This document shows positions 12,402 through 27,264 of a DNA stretch of 64,000 nucleotides, one piece after another (position 1 is the stretch's first letter; every line of letters begins with the position of its first letter). Source of the DNA: Cerrena zonata (taxonomy: Eukaryota; Basidiomycota; Agaricomycetes; Polyporales; Cerrenaceae). The notes below the pieces were generated by a model. It saw nothing but the letters and a program-made list of their open reading frames with translations. It had not been told where the DNA came from and made no database searches. The DNA lies in NCBI GenBank assembly GCA_038087015.1, contig JASBNA010000011.1, positions 744,001-808,000 of the forward strand, in the 5' to 3' direction. The position numbers were made by a program, and so were the translations under genes.

Positions 12402-14077
12402 GGTGGTGCAGTTCCAACAAGTTCTTGACGGACGCACTGCCCAAAGGGGTCGACTCACAACCGGTAACACCGGGTATCATATCCGGACAGGCGCGTCACT
12501 CTGGCTTCACGGATACAAACATTTCCCTGGAGGTCGTTGTTTGCTCCCCCTTCCTGAGACGGCAAGTAAGTAAGAAAGGCCATAGTGACCCATACTAACA
12601 CAATTTCATATCAAATCTTAGTCCAAGCTTGATCTGACCGAAATGCCACCTCGACCTTGTTGTCTATATGCACCTTCTCCTGGTTTCTCAGTGCTCCAGG
12701 AGTGTTCGCAAACACCTGGTCAAATCCCGGCGGGGCGTTACCAAATGCAATTTGGCACACCGGACCCTTTTCATCTTTGAACCGATTTGGACCCTTGCAT
12801 GTACCTTTTTTGACTCGAAGGTTTACATGCGAAGATACTCTTCGACTCTGCCTAACAATCACTGCATCCTATTTTTGACGGCTAAATCCACCGGATTGTC
12901 ACAGCGCTTGTCCTTGCCAGGTGAGTTGCTAGAAGCTTGCCTCGATTGGACTTCTATGATTGATCTTGACTGGTACATCGCGCTCGGTGAAACCATTCCC
13001 AAGTCAATGAATGCTCACTCCCTGTACTCGGGCTCTAGTTACTTTAGAGCTTACAAAACAACCGGTCCTCAAACGTAACCCAGAATTTTAACATAATCCC
13101 ATCATTCGGCGAATTCTCAACACTGACAAGCTTCTTGTGCCCAATGGTAACTGTTCTTGTCCTATACATTCACTATCCTTTCCTCAAATTCTTACCTTCC
13201 TATCCCCCATGCAACGCACTACGTGATATTTGGGGGAGGGAGGATTTAAGTCCTATGAACGGCGGCCCCCTATGACGACGACTGTAGTTCATCGAACCGT
13301 TGGGGCATCCGAGGAGATCTCCAGTGATGAGTTATATCGGTGACGCATCGTCATTCCTTAGTCGGCTACTATATGTTTGCTGAAGAGGTTTTTTGGATGT
13401 AGCATAGACGGATGATGTAGTTGCTACCCCCTTTTGCTCCGGGCGATGCCTTTCACCAACAGATTTATATCCTCGGAATTCAGATCCTGAGAGTTGCTGG
13501 CCGAAATTTACAAAACACTCGATGATCAAGGAAGCCCTGTGCTTCGCAGGTACCTTTTTGCTGGCATACCCGGGAGAGAAAGTTGCTCATTGTGGTACGT
13601 TCTTTGACAAGACCTTCTCACACGTTGTTGCTCTTGCATTGACGGTTCGCAAGATTCTCCAAACGCCTTGCATAAGAAAACTTAATCGCGGGAGGTTTGC
13701 CTTTGATCCGATGGGTGCTGTGAGCCTTCGATGTTTAGTTAGGTGGGGTTACGTACTGGTGCTTGGCTTATGCCCGCGTTGTTCACACCAATCCACCCTG
13801 TGGAGGTTCAATTCACTGTAATATTACCACCAGAGAGCTAGAATGATTTGGATCAGAATTACAACTCAGTAATGTCAGAGGTAACAGTTGGAAAAACTTG
13901 TATAGCGTACAACAGGATATCACCGATAAATCACGAGAAGAGTGGGTAGCGAATGAAGGAGACCAATTAAACTATCGTGTCAACAAATGCTAAAATGTAT
14001 CGTAGCGACTCGGAGGTCACGTCTACCAATGAGTAGGCGAAGATAATAACCAATGAGAAGTCTTGAAAAAGTGAGAT
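12402..14077. other. Intergenic interval with ORF-like but unsupported sequence
   Basis: It contains the SDR promoter and the 3' flank of the HMG-box gene. The plus-strand stretch 12640-13080 has an open frame of 136 codons without recognisable motifs. Its pyrimidine-rich style recalls the decayed region at 9.4-11.0 kb, so it could be a further fragment. No RNA gene or repeat was identified. Confidence 0.3.
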
Positions 14078-15674
14078 TCAGCGCCCTTCATATTTCCTAT
14101 CCCATTGATGCATATATGACGCAGGTCCGGCCGCTGACGGAGGTGGGGATGTGTTACTTGTGGAATGTGGAATGGGATATGTGGTTAACGGAGGCTGTCG
14201 TTGGTCGTAATTCGTGTCAGAACGCGAGTATTGAGAGTTCCATTGGTTATTAGTCGGATATGCTGTTGGGGTAGGGGGCGGTAGGGTCTGTGACTGCGAA
14301 AATGCTACGTGTTCTTGAGTTCCGTGTCGGCCTGTTGAAGGCATACCTCGTGATGTTGCAGACAGAAAATCAGCCGCCCCACCAGAGAGCGACGTTGGAG
14401 ATGGCAAAATGTCTGCGTTCCTTTGATCAGGAGAGAACGCAGGATGGAAAGAAGACGCGAGTGTTGGAAACGGTGAATTGAGGTGGTGATGAGTACCTGA
14501 AGCACCTCCTGAGCTACTAGAAGCCGTAGAAGAGGCGGAGCTGGACCAAGGACGGTGTGGAACCTGGGGAGAGAAGACGTCAGAACGTGCTGACATCGCG
14601 CTCGACTCAGCATTGGACCTCTGCCGCGACATGCTCGTATCAAGAGCAGGCAGCGAAGACCAAGAGCTGCGTCCCTGGTCTGGCCGACCGCTGACTCTAG
14701 AAGAGTCCCACGCACCTTGCACAGACTGGGACTGACTCGGTGAAACCGGTGAAGAGGCATGTGGTTGGTAAGGATTGTACGAATACCCGTGGGGGCTCGA
14801 AGCAGACTCATTTAAACCAGGCATCCGCATAGCGTTAAGCGGTGGGACTGAAAGAGAAGTATCGATGGGCCCAGGAATTCCTGGTGCCCGAGAGGTTTGA
14901 TGACCGAGATGAGCAGGGTAGTTAGGTGGGTAAGGGTATGAAGATGAAGCCTGCTGCGCAACCATAGGGTCATGCTCGTATCCACCGGAGGAGGAACTCG
15001 AGTTGTGAGAGCGTTGATAATAGCCCCCAGCTTGCTCGAGGGAATATTCCGCCTCTACTGGTGAAGTCTCTTCGTAGGAGGCATCGTCATCCCCACCTTC
15101 CGTTGGAGACGCCTGGTCATTATCCGACTTTCGCTTCCTGCGTGTGTTATTGGGACGTCTGCGATAGACATAATCGGGATATTTGGAGTTGAAATTATCC
15201 TTCAACTTTTTAGCCTGGTCAAGATAAAATTTCTTGTCTTTCTAAAGGGTCGTATGAGCTCGTAGACTGTCATCGCCTACGGCGTCAAACAACGTACCAT
15301 GTCCATAGACGTCCACTCCTTGCTTAGAATTTTGCTGATTTCACCGGTGCGCATCATCTGGTTCTCAGATGATATTTGGGGACGCCGTCTCCTTGCGAAG
15401 ATCATGAAAGCATTCATGGGACGCTTAGGCGTTCCATCGGGATTCAACGTCTGAGACGTTAAAGCGAGGTGAGGATCATCTATGCCAGGAAAAAATGAAG
15501 TAGTTACAAGGTGAGACAGGAGGGATACAAACCTTCGATATCATCATGATTGTCTGCGGCATAGTTGGTATACGTCGTGTCGGATCCAGAGAGGGAACTT
15601 TCCCTATCTTGAGCTCCTCCTTGTATGTGGCCGGCATTTGCCGACGAGGTCGGTAGCGGGTTGTAACGATGCAT
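14078..15674 (-). CDS. HMG-box transcription factor
   Basis: Nuclear DNA-binding regulator with one HMG box of the MATA_HMG/Ste11-like type. The three exons are 15674-15533, 15479-15298 and 15241-14078, giving 495 residues with consistent phase. The start is the ATG encoding MHRYNPLP. The box begins at about residue 67 (KRPMNAFMIFARRRR), continues through MRTGEISKILSKEW and ends near residue 140 (YPDYVYRRR) followed by a basic tail (RRKRKS). The remaining about 350 residues are Ser/Pro/Gln-rich and lack a second domain. In Agaricomycetes such factors (for example Pcc1/Prf1-like proteins) act in mating and fruiting development. Which one this is cannot be told here. Confidence 0.9.
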
Positions 15675-18600
15675 GTGAGGTTTCACGGACCGTCACTCAA
15701 CGTATGGCGGCAATGGTCAACAGTGGGATGTGGTCCCAGCTCAAATACGATGGAGAGCAGGAACAGAGAATGCGTTATGTGATCGCGATGGCTCTGGCTA
15801 GAGCGAGAGATTGACGCCTAGTAGAAGAGGAGGAGAGTTGGCGAAAGATCCACTATGGGGCCAAGCGGTGAGGGGTAGTCAGGTTCAAGCTACGGCAGAG
15901 GTATTTTGATGGGCCAACTGTGACTTTGTTCGAGGTGTTTTAACTTAAAGCTGCCACGCGGACTTTCTGCCACATCCTGATATTTGTTAAGAACCACATC
16001 TGTCTGCTTTCTCGATGTACCCCTTGAAGCCGCCGAAACCCACATTCATGGTAGGCCAACTAGCGGCTTCTCGTCTGCACAAATACGACGAAACAGATTT
16101 CGTCGAAATTTCCCGCAGACCGGACCTGACCCTCAACCTTGCCTAATCAGATGGTGTCCAGACTATGGGCTCTTGCTTCCGGCAAGCCTCGAATCGAAAC
16201 GTCACTCGTAGCCGGTAGCGACATCCAAATGCGACATAGTCTCATGATCTACTTGCCCAAGCCTACCATGCGAGTGTCCATCTAACAGGCGTGAATGTTC
16301 CCCTATAGTGGAGGAACGCGCACGGGGACCCCCCTTGCGAATGTTTAGGCTGCACCTTGGCTGCACCCATCCTTGTAACGTAAACAAGCCTCGCGCTGGA
16401 GTCGATCACATACATACCAGCCATGCTCACAGGGCGCTGAACATTTAGGGTGGAAACTGAAGGGCTTTCTGCAGTTTTGATCTACAGCACATTCGGCGTG
16501 GGATTCCAGCCTTCCGAGTCCGTGGAAGAAATTCTACAAAAACATCATAAAATGCTTAAATCTCATGCGGTGGCAGAAAAAAACTACGGAAATGTCCATA
16601 TACCTTCTGGTCTGATTGACCGGAGTTTTCCAAGTGAAGGGATTTGTTTGGCGACCCCCATCTTTTGCTGGCCGCGGTCGCAAAGTGGGATACTGACAAA
16701 CCAGTGTGGAACTTTTGCGGGCGGTATGCGATGCCTCGTGATTCGTCCTGATCCTGGACTTTCCCCGTATGATACCGAACACCATCCGGTGACTTGTCGC
16801 CGCCCTACAGTCTTTGGGAGGCAGACAGCTAGAGGAAACTGGCCCAACCATTTCAGTAAGGATCTACGATGGAACGGTCAGTAAGATCTCATCGGATCCC
16901 CGAGCCGCCGGTTGCAAACCCCATCATTTTCATTTTCTTGGAGTTGAGCGTCCTTGATTCCCTGACAAGTGTGCTGCAGCCGCGAGACGAACAGGCACTA
17001 ACGACACGACTCCCTGCATCTTTCTGTGGAGAAAATAAAGGATCTCTCCGCTTGCGTATGCATCTTAAGTTGACGTCGCTTACTCCTCGTCTTTACGTTG
17101 TCGTGGGACAGTTTCCAATGACCGATTTTGTCGTGTGCTTGACACCCTAACCTGATATCGCATATCAGAATAGCTAGATTGCAGTCTGCTGAAACTCTTT
17201 CCCCCAATAATGCGTGACATTGTCGTTTGAGTGCAAGGTCATCTGTGCAGAAAAACGAAACATATATCATATTACAATACACAAGGAACCGTGCGTATAT
17301 TCTGTACTGAGGTAACGGACATGTCTCGGGAATACATAACGGTACAGGGGTGATGAGGATCCAATCCTAAGGGATGGGCAACAACCTAGAAATGACATCT
17401 TACCCTGTTCTAGCAGAGGAAAATACCAGTGGAGTGCTTTGTCACTTGCACGGGAATCATCCCGGTGCACGGAGTCCGTGAGGCAGATCGGAGGTCGACA
17501 AGCAAATCGAGACATCAAGAAACTCGTGTTGAGGCATTTGGTGAGGGGCGAGACCAGCTGCAGAACATGGAGCCAGTCATCAAGTCAAGAATCACGATGT
17601 CCGGCTTGGCAGAGCACATCCACTGCGGACACCCAGCTCAGGCTCCAATGTAAAACCACCGATGCGCCAGGAACTTTGGTCTCGAGTAATAGGGTAACTA
17701 CACTCAAAAATGACGGAGTACTGGCATGCCGTGAAGCCAGTGATAGCCAAATAAACATCAAGGGCATATCGACGAATATTGATTCGGATGACAACCCATG
17801 ACATGTGACCATGCCTTCTTTACCACGAGGATATCTAGCCGTCACTTGGGCAGAACCGCACAATTGCAACTTCTTACAGATTGGTGAGAAACCTCTCATG
17901 GGCGTTGCCGTCCAACAGTCATGCGATCTTGTATTTCTCACGCTGCGGGGGTGCAGAACAGACTCGAGACCTGTCCAAACGCAAATGAGCCAGTATGTCA
18001 TGAGTGGAGAGGTAGGAGTAACTTATTGGCGGACAAGGGGAGATGAACTTCCTGCAAATCGGCCACTAACAATAGGTCAGTTGACTAAACTTTCCGAGGT
18101 CAAGCCATGTTCCTGATGTAAAGACATTGTGCTATCTGAACAATTCGTGTGTTGCGAGGCGTTGTGTCAAAGATTGTGTATATCAGAGCATGCTACTACC
18201 CGTTATACCCTCATGCTTTGAACGGTTGAGAAATGAGACAACTTGTAGACGGCACTGTAAATTAAAATTCAAACATTTGTATACGCCGGAGAACACGGAT
18301 GAGATGAATATGATTAACTTACCTCGATCGAGTAGAATCGCGCACAGCTTCTAGAGTCATCGAAATGTATTGACATGACCGACAGTAAAAGATATAGACC
18401 GAATATCCGACAATTCAGTCGAGTGAATACGGTGCCGTGATTTGATGTCGTCATATGGGTCTATGCTCGATTGGCGCATTGCACGTAAAGAGGTTATGAA
18501 AGATTGACAGAGCGCCATGAGTCAGTGCCTGACACACAACGTGCCTTTGTGTTTGTCTGGAGGGTTCATTGCTCAAAAAAGTCCATAGTAGTCGTGTTAC

Positions 18601-19420
18601 TCAAGAACAAGAGGTAAGGGAAGGGACTGTTGAGCTGCGAACCGATAGATATTCACATCTCGATGGCTTGAGTAGTAGTAAATCCGCCGGTGTGTGTCGT
18701 GACAAAGGACAAAGTTCACGGTCATTCCAACCCACAGGATTTCGAGGCTTCCTGCCACAGTTGAACATGTACAGTGAGAATTTGTTACCGAGAATAGTCT
18801 GTTCCTTGGTTGGGTTGCGAATTAGAATTAGACGCTATGACAGTTTCCTGAGAATTAGGAGTTTCAAACGAACCTCCGAGTCTACGGATCGTCCATCAAG
18901 TCATGGGTAAAGGGCGAGGGGATGGAATCGGCGAAAAGGCTCAGAGTAGATCAAAGTTGAAGTAATCACGTTGCCACGGTCGTGGACAATCTCATGCCCA
19001 ATTTCGTTTGTGAAGCTACCTTGCAGTCATTTTTCTGGATAGACGAGGGAAGAAGAGTTCCTAGGCATGTTCAAAAATGCAGGAAGGTCATGATGAGACG
19101 ACCTATGACGACATGTTACTGCCGAGAGGTTTTGTCATAAATGTGAGGGCACCAGGGCACCTGCTAGAAGGAAGACATGGTCGTGACTTGTTTTGCACAG
19201 TAGAAACACCAGGTGATACTAGGGTGCGTGTGCCAGACTAAGTCTAGCTCTCATCGTCGGTCGACTGGATGTTTGTGGCGTCTGTACATGGTACGAACGA
19301 GGAGGCCACGTGTAATCGATCTGATCGACTACCCCACAATCTGATAGGACAGGACAGGATACTATATCTTTTCACCGCAGATCCCACGTCGAGGACGGAA
19401 GGCGCATTACAGTAACAAGA
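15675..19420. other. 3.7-kb interval without a supported gene
   Basis: All frames are short and mutually overlapping, and none carries a recognisable domain. The first few hundred bases are the HMG-box gene promoter. A 32-codon frame at 16048-16146 reads like protein (LHKYDETDFVEIS) but has no other support. The interval may contain old mobile-element remains, but I found no terminal repeats or transposase motifs. Confidence 0.4.
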
Positions 19421-20942
19421 ATGAAAGATCTTATAGTAGATGCTAGTAAGTCGTTGCTGTTTTGAACGCACCATAATTATGTAAACGTGTGTCAAGATTT
19501 CCCAAGAACCTTAGATGAGCGAGTCTATCACTTAGGAATCAAAGCTGGCGAAGTCGCTAATCGCATCGTGCGTTCCATCATTATTTCCATCGATTAACAA
19601 CATGACTGGAGATCTCATAGGTGACGGTGGGTGCACCTTCGAGAGCTCACAAGATTGCTACATTCTTAGATGAGAAACCGAAACCTTTCATACTCAACAC
19701 GGAGAGAGGGTTTCTGACCATTACCGGCCGCTATAATGGAGTTCCGGTTTCCATTGTCAGTATTGGAATGGGAAGTCCAAATGTAGACTTTTTCCTGCGT
19801 GAAGTCCGCGAATGTCTTAGCGGAGATTTGGTCGTGGTGAGGTCAATACGTTCCTAAGCTGATCGTAACTTCACGTAGTCCTGACATCTCATCTCGGCTA
19901 TGTTTACTTCTCGCCACCAGGCTTGGTTCATGTGGTGCTCTTGTAGACGTCAAAGTTGGCACCGTGGTCGTGCCGAGTGGGAGTATTGCTATCAACAGAA
20001 ATTATGACTATGACTTTGTTAACGGCGGGCCTGAAAATGAGCGACCATACCGCTTCAGTAGACGGGTACGTCATACCTCATTTCATGGATGCGTTCATCC
20101 TCGCTCAGATGACCTTCTGAGCGCAGGTCAGTGTGGATGCAGAATTGCAGTCGGCGGTATGTTGACTCGGAGATCTCATCGACCGGAACTTGACATGACC
20201 TATGGTTTTCCAGGTCAGCCGTGCCCTGGAGCAGACCCGGCCACCCACAATCGAAACAGGTATTCTGACAAATACACTAAACGCGTCTACAGACAGGCAA
20301 GGTCCCATGCTCTGGTTCTATCTCTCAGTCGACTTAGAAATTTTCGTTTCTAGCTTCTATTCTTCTCAAGGGCGTATCACTTCCTTCCCAGATCATAACG
20401 AGGACATTATAGATGGACTAAAGACTTCTTATCCTGATATCGCGACATTCGAGGTAAGTTTATCCCGAAACGATGGCCATGTATGCAATGAGATTTTACC
20501 CTCATTTGTAGATGGAGACGTACCATTTACTCCACTTGGCACTCAGCTGGCCAACTCGTTCTCCCCGCGCGATCAAACAGACAGTTCCACCAATTAGTAG
20601 CCAGCCGGCAGCTTTAACTGTTGCCGAGATTGAGAGCGCATCCCAACAAACATCCCCATCAGCAGTAGAGAAAATCTCAGCTACTGGAAGTGTTTTCTCA
20701 CCGCAGCCAGTCATACGAGCCGCTGCGGCTCAGATGGTCTTTGCTGCTCGAGGATCAAAAGACTTCATTACACCAGAACAGGTGGAATCTCTAGAAGGCT
20801 GGTGCGCACGTGCAATGCTCCAGGCATTGACTTCCTTCAATATCGATTCCGCGGTAACGTCACAGTCTTATTTTCACACTAATGGGTGGCTGACCTATCA
20901 TTGTAGCATCTCCACCCTGTTGCAGGGAGTGTCTGGGAATGA
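19421..20942 (+). CDS. Uridine/purine nucleoside phosphorylase family protein
   Basis: PNP/UDP phosphorylase superfamily enzyme, closest in style to fungal uridine phosphorylases, which cleave nucleosides with phosphate for pyrimidine salvage. Exon 1 is tiny (19421-19445, encoding MKDLIVDA). Exon 2 (19497-19567) gives NFPRTLDERVYHLGIKAG. Exon 3 (19621-19841) carries FLTITGRYNGVPVSIVSIGM and FFLREVRECL. Exon 4 from 19921 has GSCGALVDVKVGT. A later exon ends at 20296 at a GC donor, and the next (20354-20453) encodes SFYSSQGRITSFPDHNED. Exon 20512 onward starts METYHLLHLA, the substrate-loop region. The last short exon encodes HLHPVAGSVWE. A Ser/Pro/Thr-rich insert lies between the METYHL motif and AAAQMVFAARG. 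The start was chosen because only the tiny first exon supplies an in-frame ATG. Confidence 0.9.
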
Positions 20943-21108
20943 ATGAAAGACGTCATACATAGAGCAGTAGTCTAGATCATCTATAGAAACAAAATAGTGT
21001 TCAAATATCTGGAATCTCAATGTAGTGATGAAAACGGACCTATGGGTTGGACCGAGACTTCATGGGTACCAGAATGAAAGGAAGCCACAGGCCACAGGTA
21101 AAAATACC

Positions 21109-21180
21109 CTCCCTGGCGGGGAGTCGAACCCCGCTTTCGCGCGTGACAGGCGCGTGTACTAACCGATATACTACCAGGGA
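21109..21180 (-). tRNA. tRNA-Asp (GTC)
   Basis: On the minus strand, 72 nt fold as a cloverleaf. The acceptor stem TCCCTGG/CCAGGGA is followed by discriminator G. A short D arm (GTATATCGGTTAGTAC) comes next. The anticodon stem CGCGC/GCGCG encloses the loop CTGTCAC with anticodon GTC. The T arm is CGGGG/CCCCG with loop TTCGACT. There is no intron. The discriminator G and anticodon GTC are the tRNA-Asp identity elements. An internal A box and B box (GGTTCGACTCC) are present. Confidence 0.96.
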
Positions 21181-22104
21181 TTGTGGACCACCAAAAATGC
21201 CCGTCTCAAGTTCTTAACAGGAGACGGAGATAGGTAAATAGGCAAAGTGAGATTGCCGTCTTCGAGCAGTTTCGTAAGCTCAAAGCACGTACAGAGGATG
21301 AGAACTTATGTAGATGGTCCAGTACGGATAGTCATCAAACACAGATCGCATCGGCACCGACATCCAATAAAATGTCCACCGTCGAAACGCGGTTCCCTTC
21401 GAGGGGAAACCGATCCTACAACGTCTGAGGGTTGCAGTTCACCACGCGAATGCAAGTTCTGGGACCTGAGAACTGTGTAAAATTGCATGTGAAAAGCGTT
21501 CCAGATAACGTTGAACCATGTCGCAACAGTGAGAGCGTCAACACGGACGAGGAGACAGTGATTCACTCTCATGACCGGCGAAGGGAGTGTGGAAGGGGCT
21601 GAATACGCTATGTGCTGAGGGGCTTGTTCGTCTTCGAAGGTGAAGTCGGTCATGCAGGCAAGACATATTCCTAAAGAAAGCAACACTCTGATCAACCTGC
21701 TTTGAACCATTTGCAAACGGGTCAGGTGGTCCTGTCACGCACAAATCAGCGGACAGAGGTTTGCAGATTAGAAGCCAAGAAGGGGAATGAGCGGCCAGGG
21801 TCCTCGGATATTCCAGGACACATGTGAGGATGTCCGCGTACCGCAGGAAGCTGGTACCCCACCTTCCCTAACTCTATCCTGAACTTACGTGTTGCGCCTC
21901 CAAATCATAGCAGAATAGACAAGAATGTGATCGGACGTCTGTACAACGTCCGAGCGTCCTTGGCGTGCGTCCAATATGCAAAAGGGATGTCCATAGAAGT
22001 TGCGAAATAGAGAGGATCTATAATCCTGTATCGGAACGCTTGTGTAAAGGCACAAGGAATTAACCTGAAGTATGGTATACATCAATCGTGGGTATATATA
22101 GTGT
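21181..22104. other. Intergenic interval between tRNA-Asp and the GDT1 gene
   Basis: No supported gene. Two overlapping minus-strand frames near 21306-21744 lack recognisable motifs. The right end is the 3' flank of the GDT1-type gene. Confidence 0.35.
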
Positions 22105-23037
22105 TCATGGGGCATAAGAGAAGTCCGTCGTGTCTATGTCCATGGAAATAAATGCCTCGTATAGGTAAATCACACCGAATAAGAGGAACAAGGCGCTCCC
22201 AGCAAGGGTTACTGTGAAAAGGGACAATCAGTACGCCCGTTTCGTGGCAGGACATGGTAGCACAAACCGTGTTTAACAGAAATTTTGGTGGAAACATAGC
22301 GTCCACCGATAACCGCCACCGCCGTACAACATGCGTGACCCACAATTGTGCCCAAAGATACCACGTAAACATTCTAGAGAACGAGGTTAATGTTAGATCC
22401 AATATGTTATGCAAGGGCTCACATGCGCAGCGCCAAGTGCAATTGTAGATATTTGACTTCGATCGCCCCATTCGCCCAGGAACGTCAGGACGAACGATTG
22501 TACAAAAACAGGTCCAAGAAGCAGGCTAAAGAAATTCCTAGCACCATCTGCCAGGGACTTGTTTGGACTTTGAGATAGCGAACGACTCCTGGAATGGCGC
22601 GGAGGGCCGGTTGCTGCGCCAGCTTCTAAGGCCTCCAGGGGAATTGCACCATCCTGGTCTGCTTCATCCCCCTCAATTTCCTCTTCTGCCTCCTTCATCT
22701 CTTCTTGGATTTTCTCATTCCCTGCCGCCATTTCCCGACCTTCTTGTAGCATCTTGACTCCGAATACAAGAAACAGGACTGCTGCGAGTGTTTGCGTCCA
22801 GCGCTTTGGCAATAAGGTAGGTAGTAGGTTCCCCAACTCGGCAGATAGGATAGACATCACGAATAGGGAGCCGAATGCGCCGGCGAAAACAATAGCTCGA
22901 GGGTGCCGCATTGCAAGGATAGCTGCAATAAGGAAAGTCTTGTCCCCGATTTCTGACACTATAATCATAGCGAAAGACTGTAGAAGTGCATGGAAACTGC
23001 CATTTTCTGCGTCGGCAACATCGCCTTGCGAAGCCAT
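22105..23037 (-). CDS. GDT1: GDT1/TMEM165-family Mn2+/Ca2+ transporter
   Basis: UPF0016/GDT1 family cation:proton exchanger, in yeast a Golgi protein that supplies Mn2+ for glycosylation and handles Ca2+. Both family signatures are visible: SEIGDKTF near residue 28 and GEWGDRS in the second half, each beginning a hydrophobic repeat. Between the two halves lies an acidic Glu-rich then Ser/Arg-rich linker (EEMKEAEEEIEGDEADQDG). Exon 1 starts at 23037 and ends at GALGAAH-type sequence near 22437. The next exon begins NVYVVSLGTIVGHACCTAVA. The last exon gives VTLAGSALFLLFGVIYLYEA and ends FSYAP before TGA at 22105. About six or seven membrane segments are predicted. Confidence 0.93.
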
Positions 23038-24449
23038 TCTATAGTTGAAGCGTCCTGAGGCTGACGTCTATGAAACAGGTACTGAATCCTAGTCAATTCG
23101 GTAGCAAGTATCTGGGGTACCCTTCAGATACATACATATTAATATGGAAAGAGCGATTAATGAAATAGGCGAGAAATTGATCCCAAGTGATGACCGTCGA
23201 GGTTGTAGTTGAAGTGAGACACGTTGCCAGCGCTTAGTATCGTTTCTGGATTGCCGCAGCGCTCCTGGTTGTACTTATTCTCAAAAAAGGTGGTCTGGCA
23301 CTGGACCTAGCTAGACATTCTATAGTACTGTTGAAGGTGGCAGCATTTATGACAGTTCGAGTGGGCGACGTAGCTTTCGTATCGTTTGCTTGGTAATCGT
23401 GACTCCATATATATGCATATATAGCCATTTTAGGCAACGGCCTCCGGTCCTAATAGAGCCAAACAGCTCAGTAACCACTCCGAGTCCAGCCGGACGTGTG
23501 GCTCAATGACTCTCTTTCAAGCATTACTTTATCGACACACTGTGGTCTCTGATTACTTGCTTCTGGATGCCATTTCATTATCCCTCCTGTTTAACACGCT
23601 AGAGATGTCAACCCAGGCGAGCAACTACAGTCTACTAAGCACGGAAAACCGACATCACCATCCCAACAATTGAACGCGCAGTATAATCACATATATCTAT
23701 GGGTAGTCAAAATTGGTATGTTTTTTTCCGGAAGAGATTATTATTAGTAAAATAGCAGGTTTTCGCTTCAAGCTTACCTTCACGGGGCTAAAAAAAAACA
23801 ACACTTATATCATAGTTGGTAGGTCAAACTTAGATTCTATGCTCTGTGCATTTACTCATACGTTATTGCTACCGGAACTGACAGAAACTCGATGTCCTGA
23901 TGTGGCTACATTCTATGTAGACGGAACGTGTCACTCAGCGGATCTTGAGGCTACAGATACTGTGCTCTCGTCATTCTCACTTTTTGTTGTATGTCGGATT
24001 ATGATAGCAGGTATTGTTAGTCACCTATCTTCGTGGAAACTATCCATTTCCGCCGCTACAAAATCAGTTAACGAGACCATAACATCAGCAGAAACGTCTT
24101 TGCTCACCGATTGTGCCACGTTGTCGGCAAAACTGTTGTCGGATCATTAGCACACTGAAATGGACCTGAAACGTTTGTGCTCTTCTGAAGTAGTTTTGCA
24201 TCTCACGCATCCCGAACCTCCAGTGAGGACGCGAATCGTGGGATATTTACGTTGGTATAAAAGCATGTCGGGGATCATGCATATGGTGAAAGTGCGTGAT
24301 TGTGAACTCTCATATGATGACATCCTTGGATCTCTCGGGCATAAAAGTCGGTCGATTGCTTCGTAGTGGCGGGAAGTAACAGTCTCTTGAATTTGCCCCA
24401 TCCTACAAACTTACTTTCTTCGCTTTTGCAATTTGATTCCTCCCTTGCG
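23038..24449. other. Intergenic interval without a supported gene
   Basis: It contains the GDT1 promoter side. A 145-codon plus-strand frame at 23713-24150 begins at a non-ATG codon and has no recognisable motif. An AT-rich near-palindrome (TATATATGCATATATA) lies around 23405-23422. Confidence 0.35.
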
Positions 24450-25008
24450 ATGCACTCAGACTATTCACCACGCTCTCAATTCATCTACTCTCCATATTCG
24501 AGACCAGCATACCCTAACGGAGTGGCGAATGAGTCTACGCACTATTGGGGAAGTGTAAGGGTACGTACTTCTCCACAATTCTTCTCTAAATATTGGATAG
24601 TTGATACTATTGTAGGAAACACACTGGACAAAAGCCGGAGATACCAACAGAACACGAGCACATTCAACTGTTGCCACTCAACCAACAGCACCGATTCCCG
24701 TTCGCCGCCCAGTTGAACGTAGTATATATGGCTCTCCGCACAGTTCACCCTCTCGTCGCAATGATTACCCATATCCTTCGAGTGGCACCCCATCCCCATC
24801 CTCATGGTTACCTTCATCCTATAACACGAGAACTCTCCCCACGTTCAGTAGGCAACAGCCTACACTTGTTGATCTGCCTGCTCCGTATTGGGAGTTTGAA
24901 GTTTGTGGCGTTGCCGATTTCAGTTCTCCTACGCGTAGTACAATTCCCCAAGAGATGACGCTAGCACCGCGTCTTCACACCATCCCTCTTCCTCCTCTCA
25001 CGCCTTAA
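24450..25008 (+). CDS. Hypothetical Ser/Pro-rich protein
   Basis: Two exons, 24450-24554 and 24616-25008, join in phase through a 61-nt GT-AG intron and encode 165 residues. I do not recognise the family. The sequence is rich in Ser, Pro, Tyr and Thr with short basic patches (RRPVERSIYGSPHSSPSRR). Near the C-terminus is a more ordered stretch (LVDLPAPYWEFEVCGVADFS). There is no signal peptide or membrane segment. The composition suggests a disordered cytosolic or nuclear protein. The single in-frame ATG at 24450 was used as start; an upstream exon cannot be excluded. Confidence 0.6.
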
Positions 25009-25517
25009 TATGCCACCCCCTTCCCGCTCGAATAAGATATAACCTTTCTTGCATTGGTTGACATGGACCTTTATCATATGGTTTCGTTATTCTTTTACAG
25101 TTCTCTCTTTAGGGATACCACCCTGCCGGACAGTTTTTGATACAAGTTAATATTTATGATCGAATTGTATCCTTTCCATGATTAGGTTTGTTGTATGATT
25201 GCAACATCCATTAATAGCGTGTAGATAACATTCTAATTGTTATCACTACTTGTTCACCAACTCGATGCAAGTTATTCGCGGTCGAGAGACATTTCCATAC
25301 ACTCAAAGTTCCAAATCAACATGGCTCTAAACGGCAAGTGTATTCATCATCTTGAGACTAACACAGTAATGTTACAACGCAGATCATTTATAAAGCGTGA
25401 CTATGACCCTTCAACACGGTACTTTAACCCAATAACGTCCTGGTATAGAGTTTAAGAAGGTGGGCTGTCAAGCTTGTTGTCAGACAAGAGAGTTAATCAT
25501 CGATGCAATTGATAGTC
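25009..25517. other. Convergent 3' flanks
   Basis: It lies between the plus-strand Ser/Pro-rich gene and the minus-strand peroxidase stop. It is AT-rich with no supported gene; probably the 3' UTRs and terminators of both neighbours. Confidence 0.4.

Positions 25518-27264
<1,747 letters not shown>

Noticed and set aside
16450..16884. 144-codon plus-strand open frame
   Set aside because: No recognisable domain, and overlapping minus-strand frames of similar length make a chance frame likely.
23713..24150. 145-codon plus-strand open frame
   Set aside because: It starts at a non-ATG codon, has odd composition, no recognisable domain and no splice partner.
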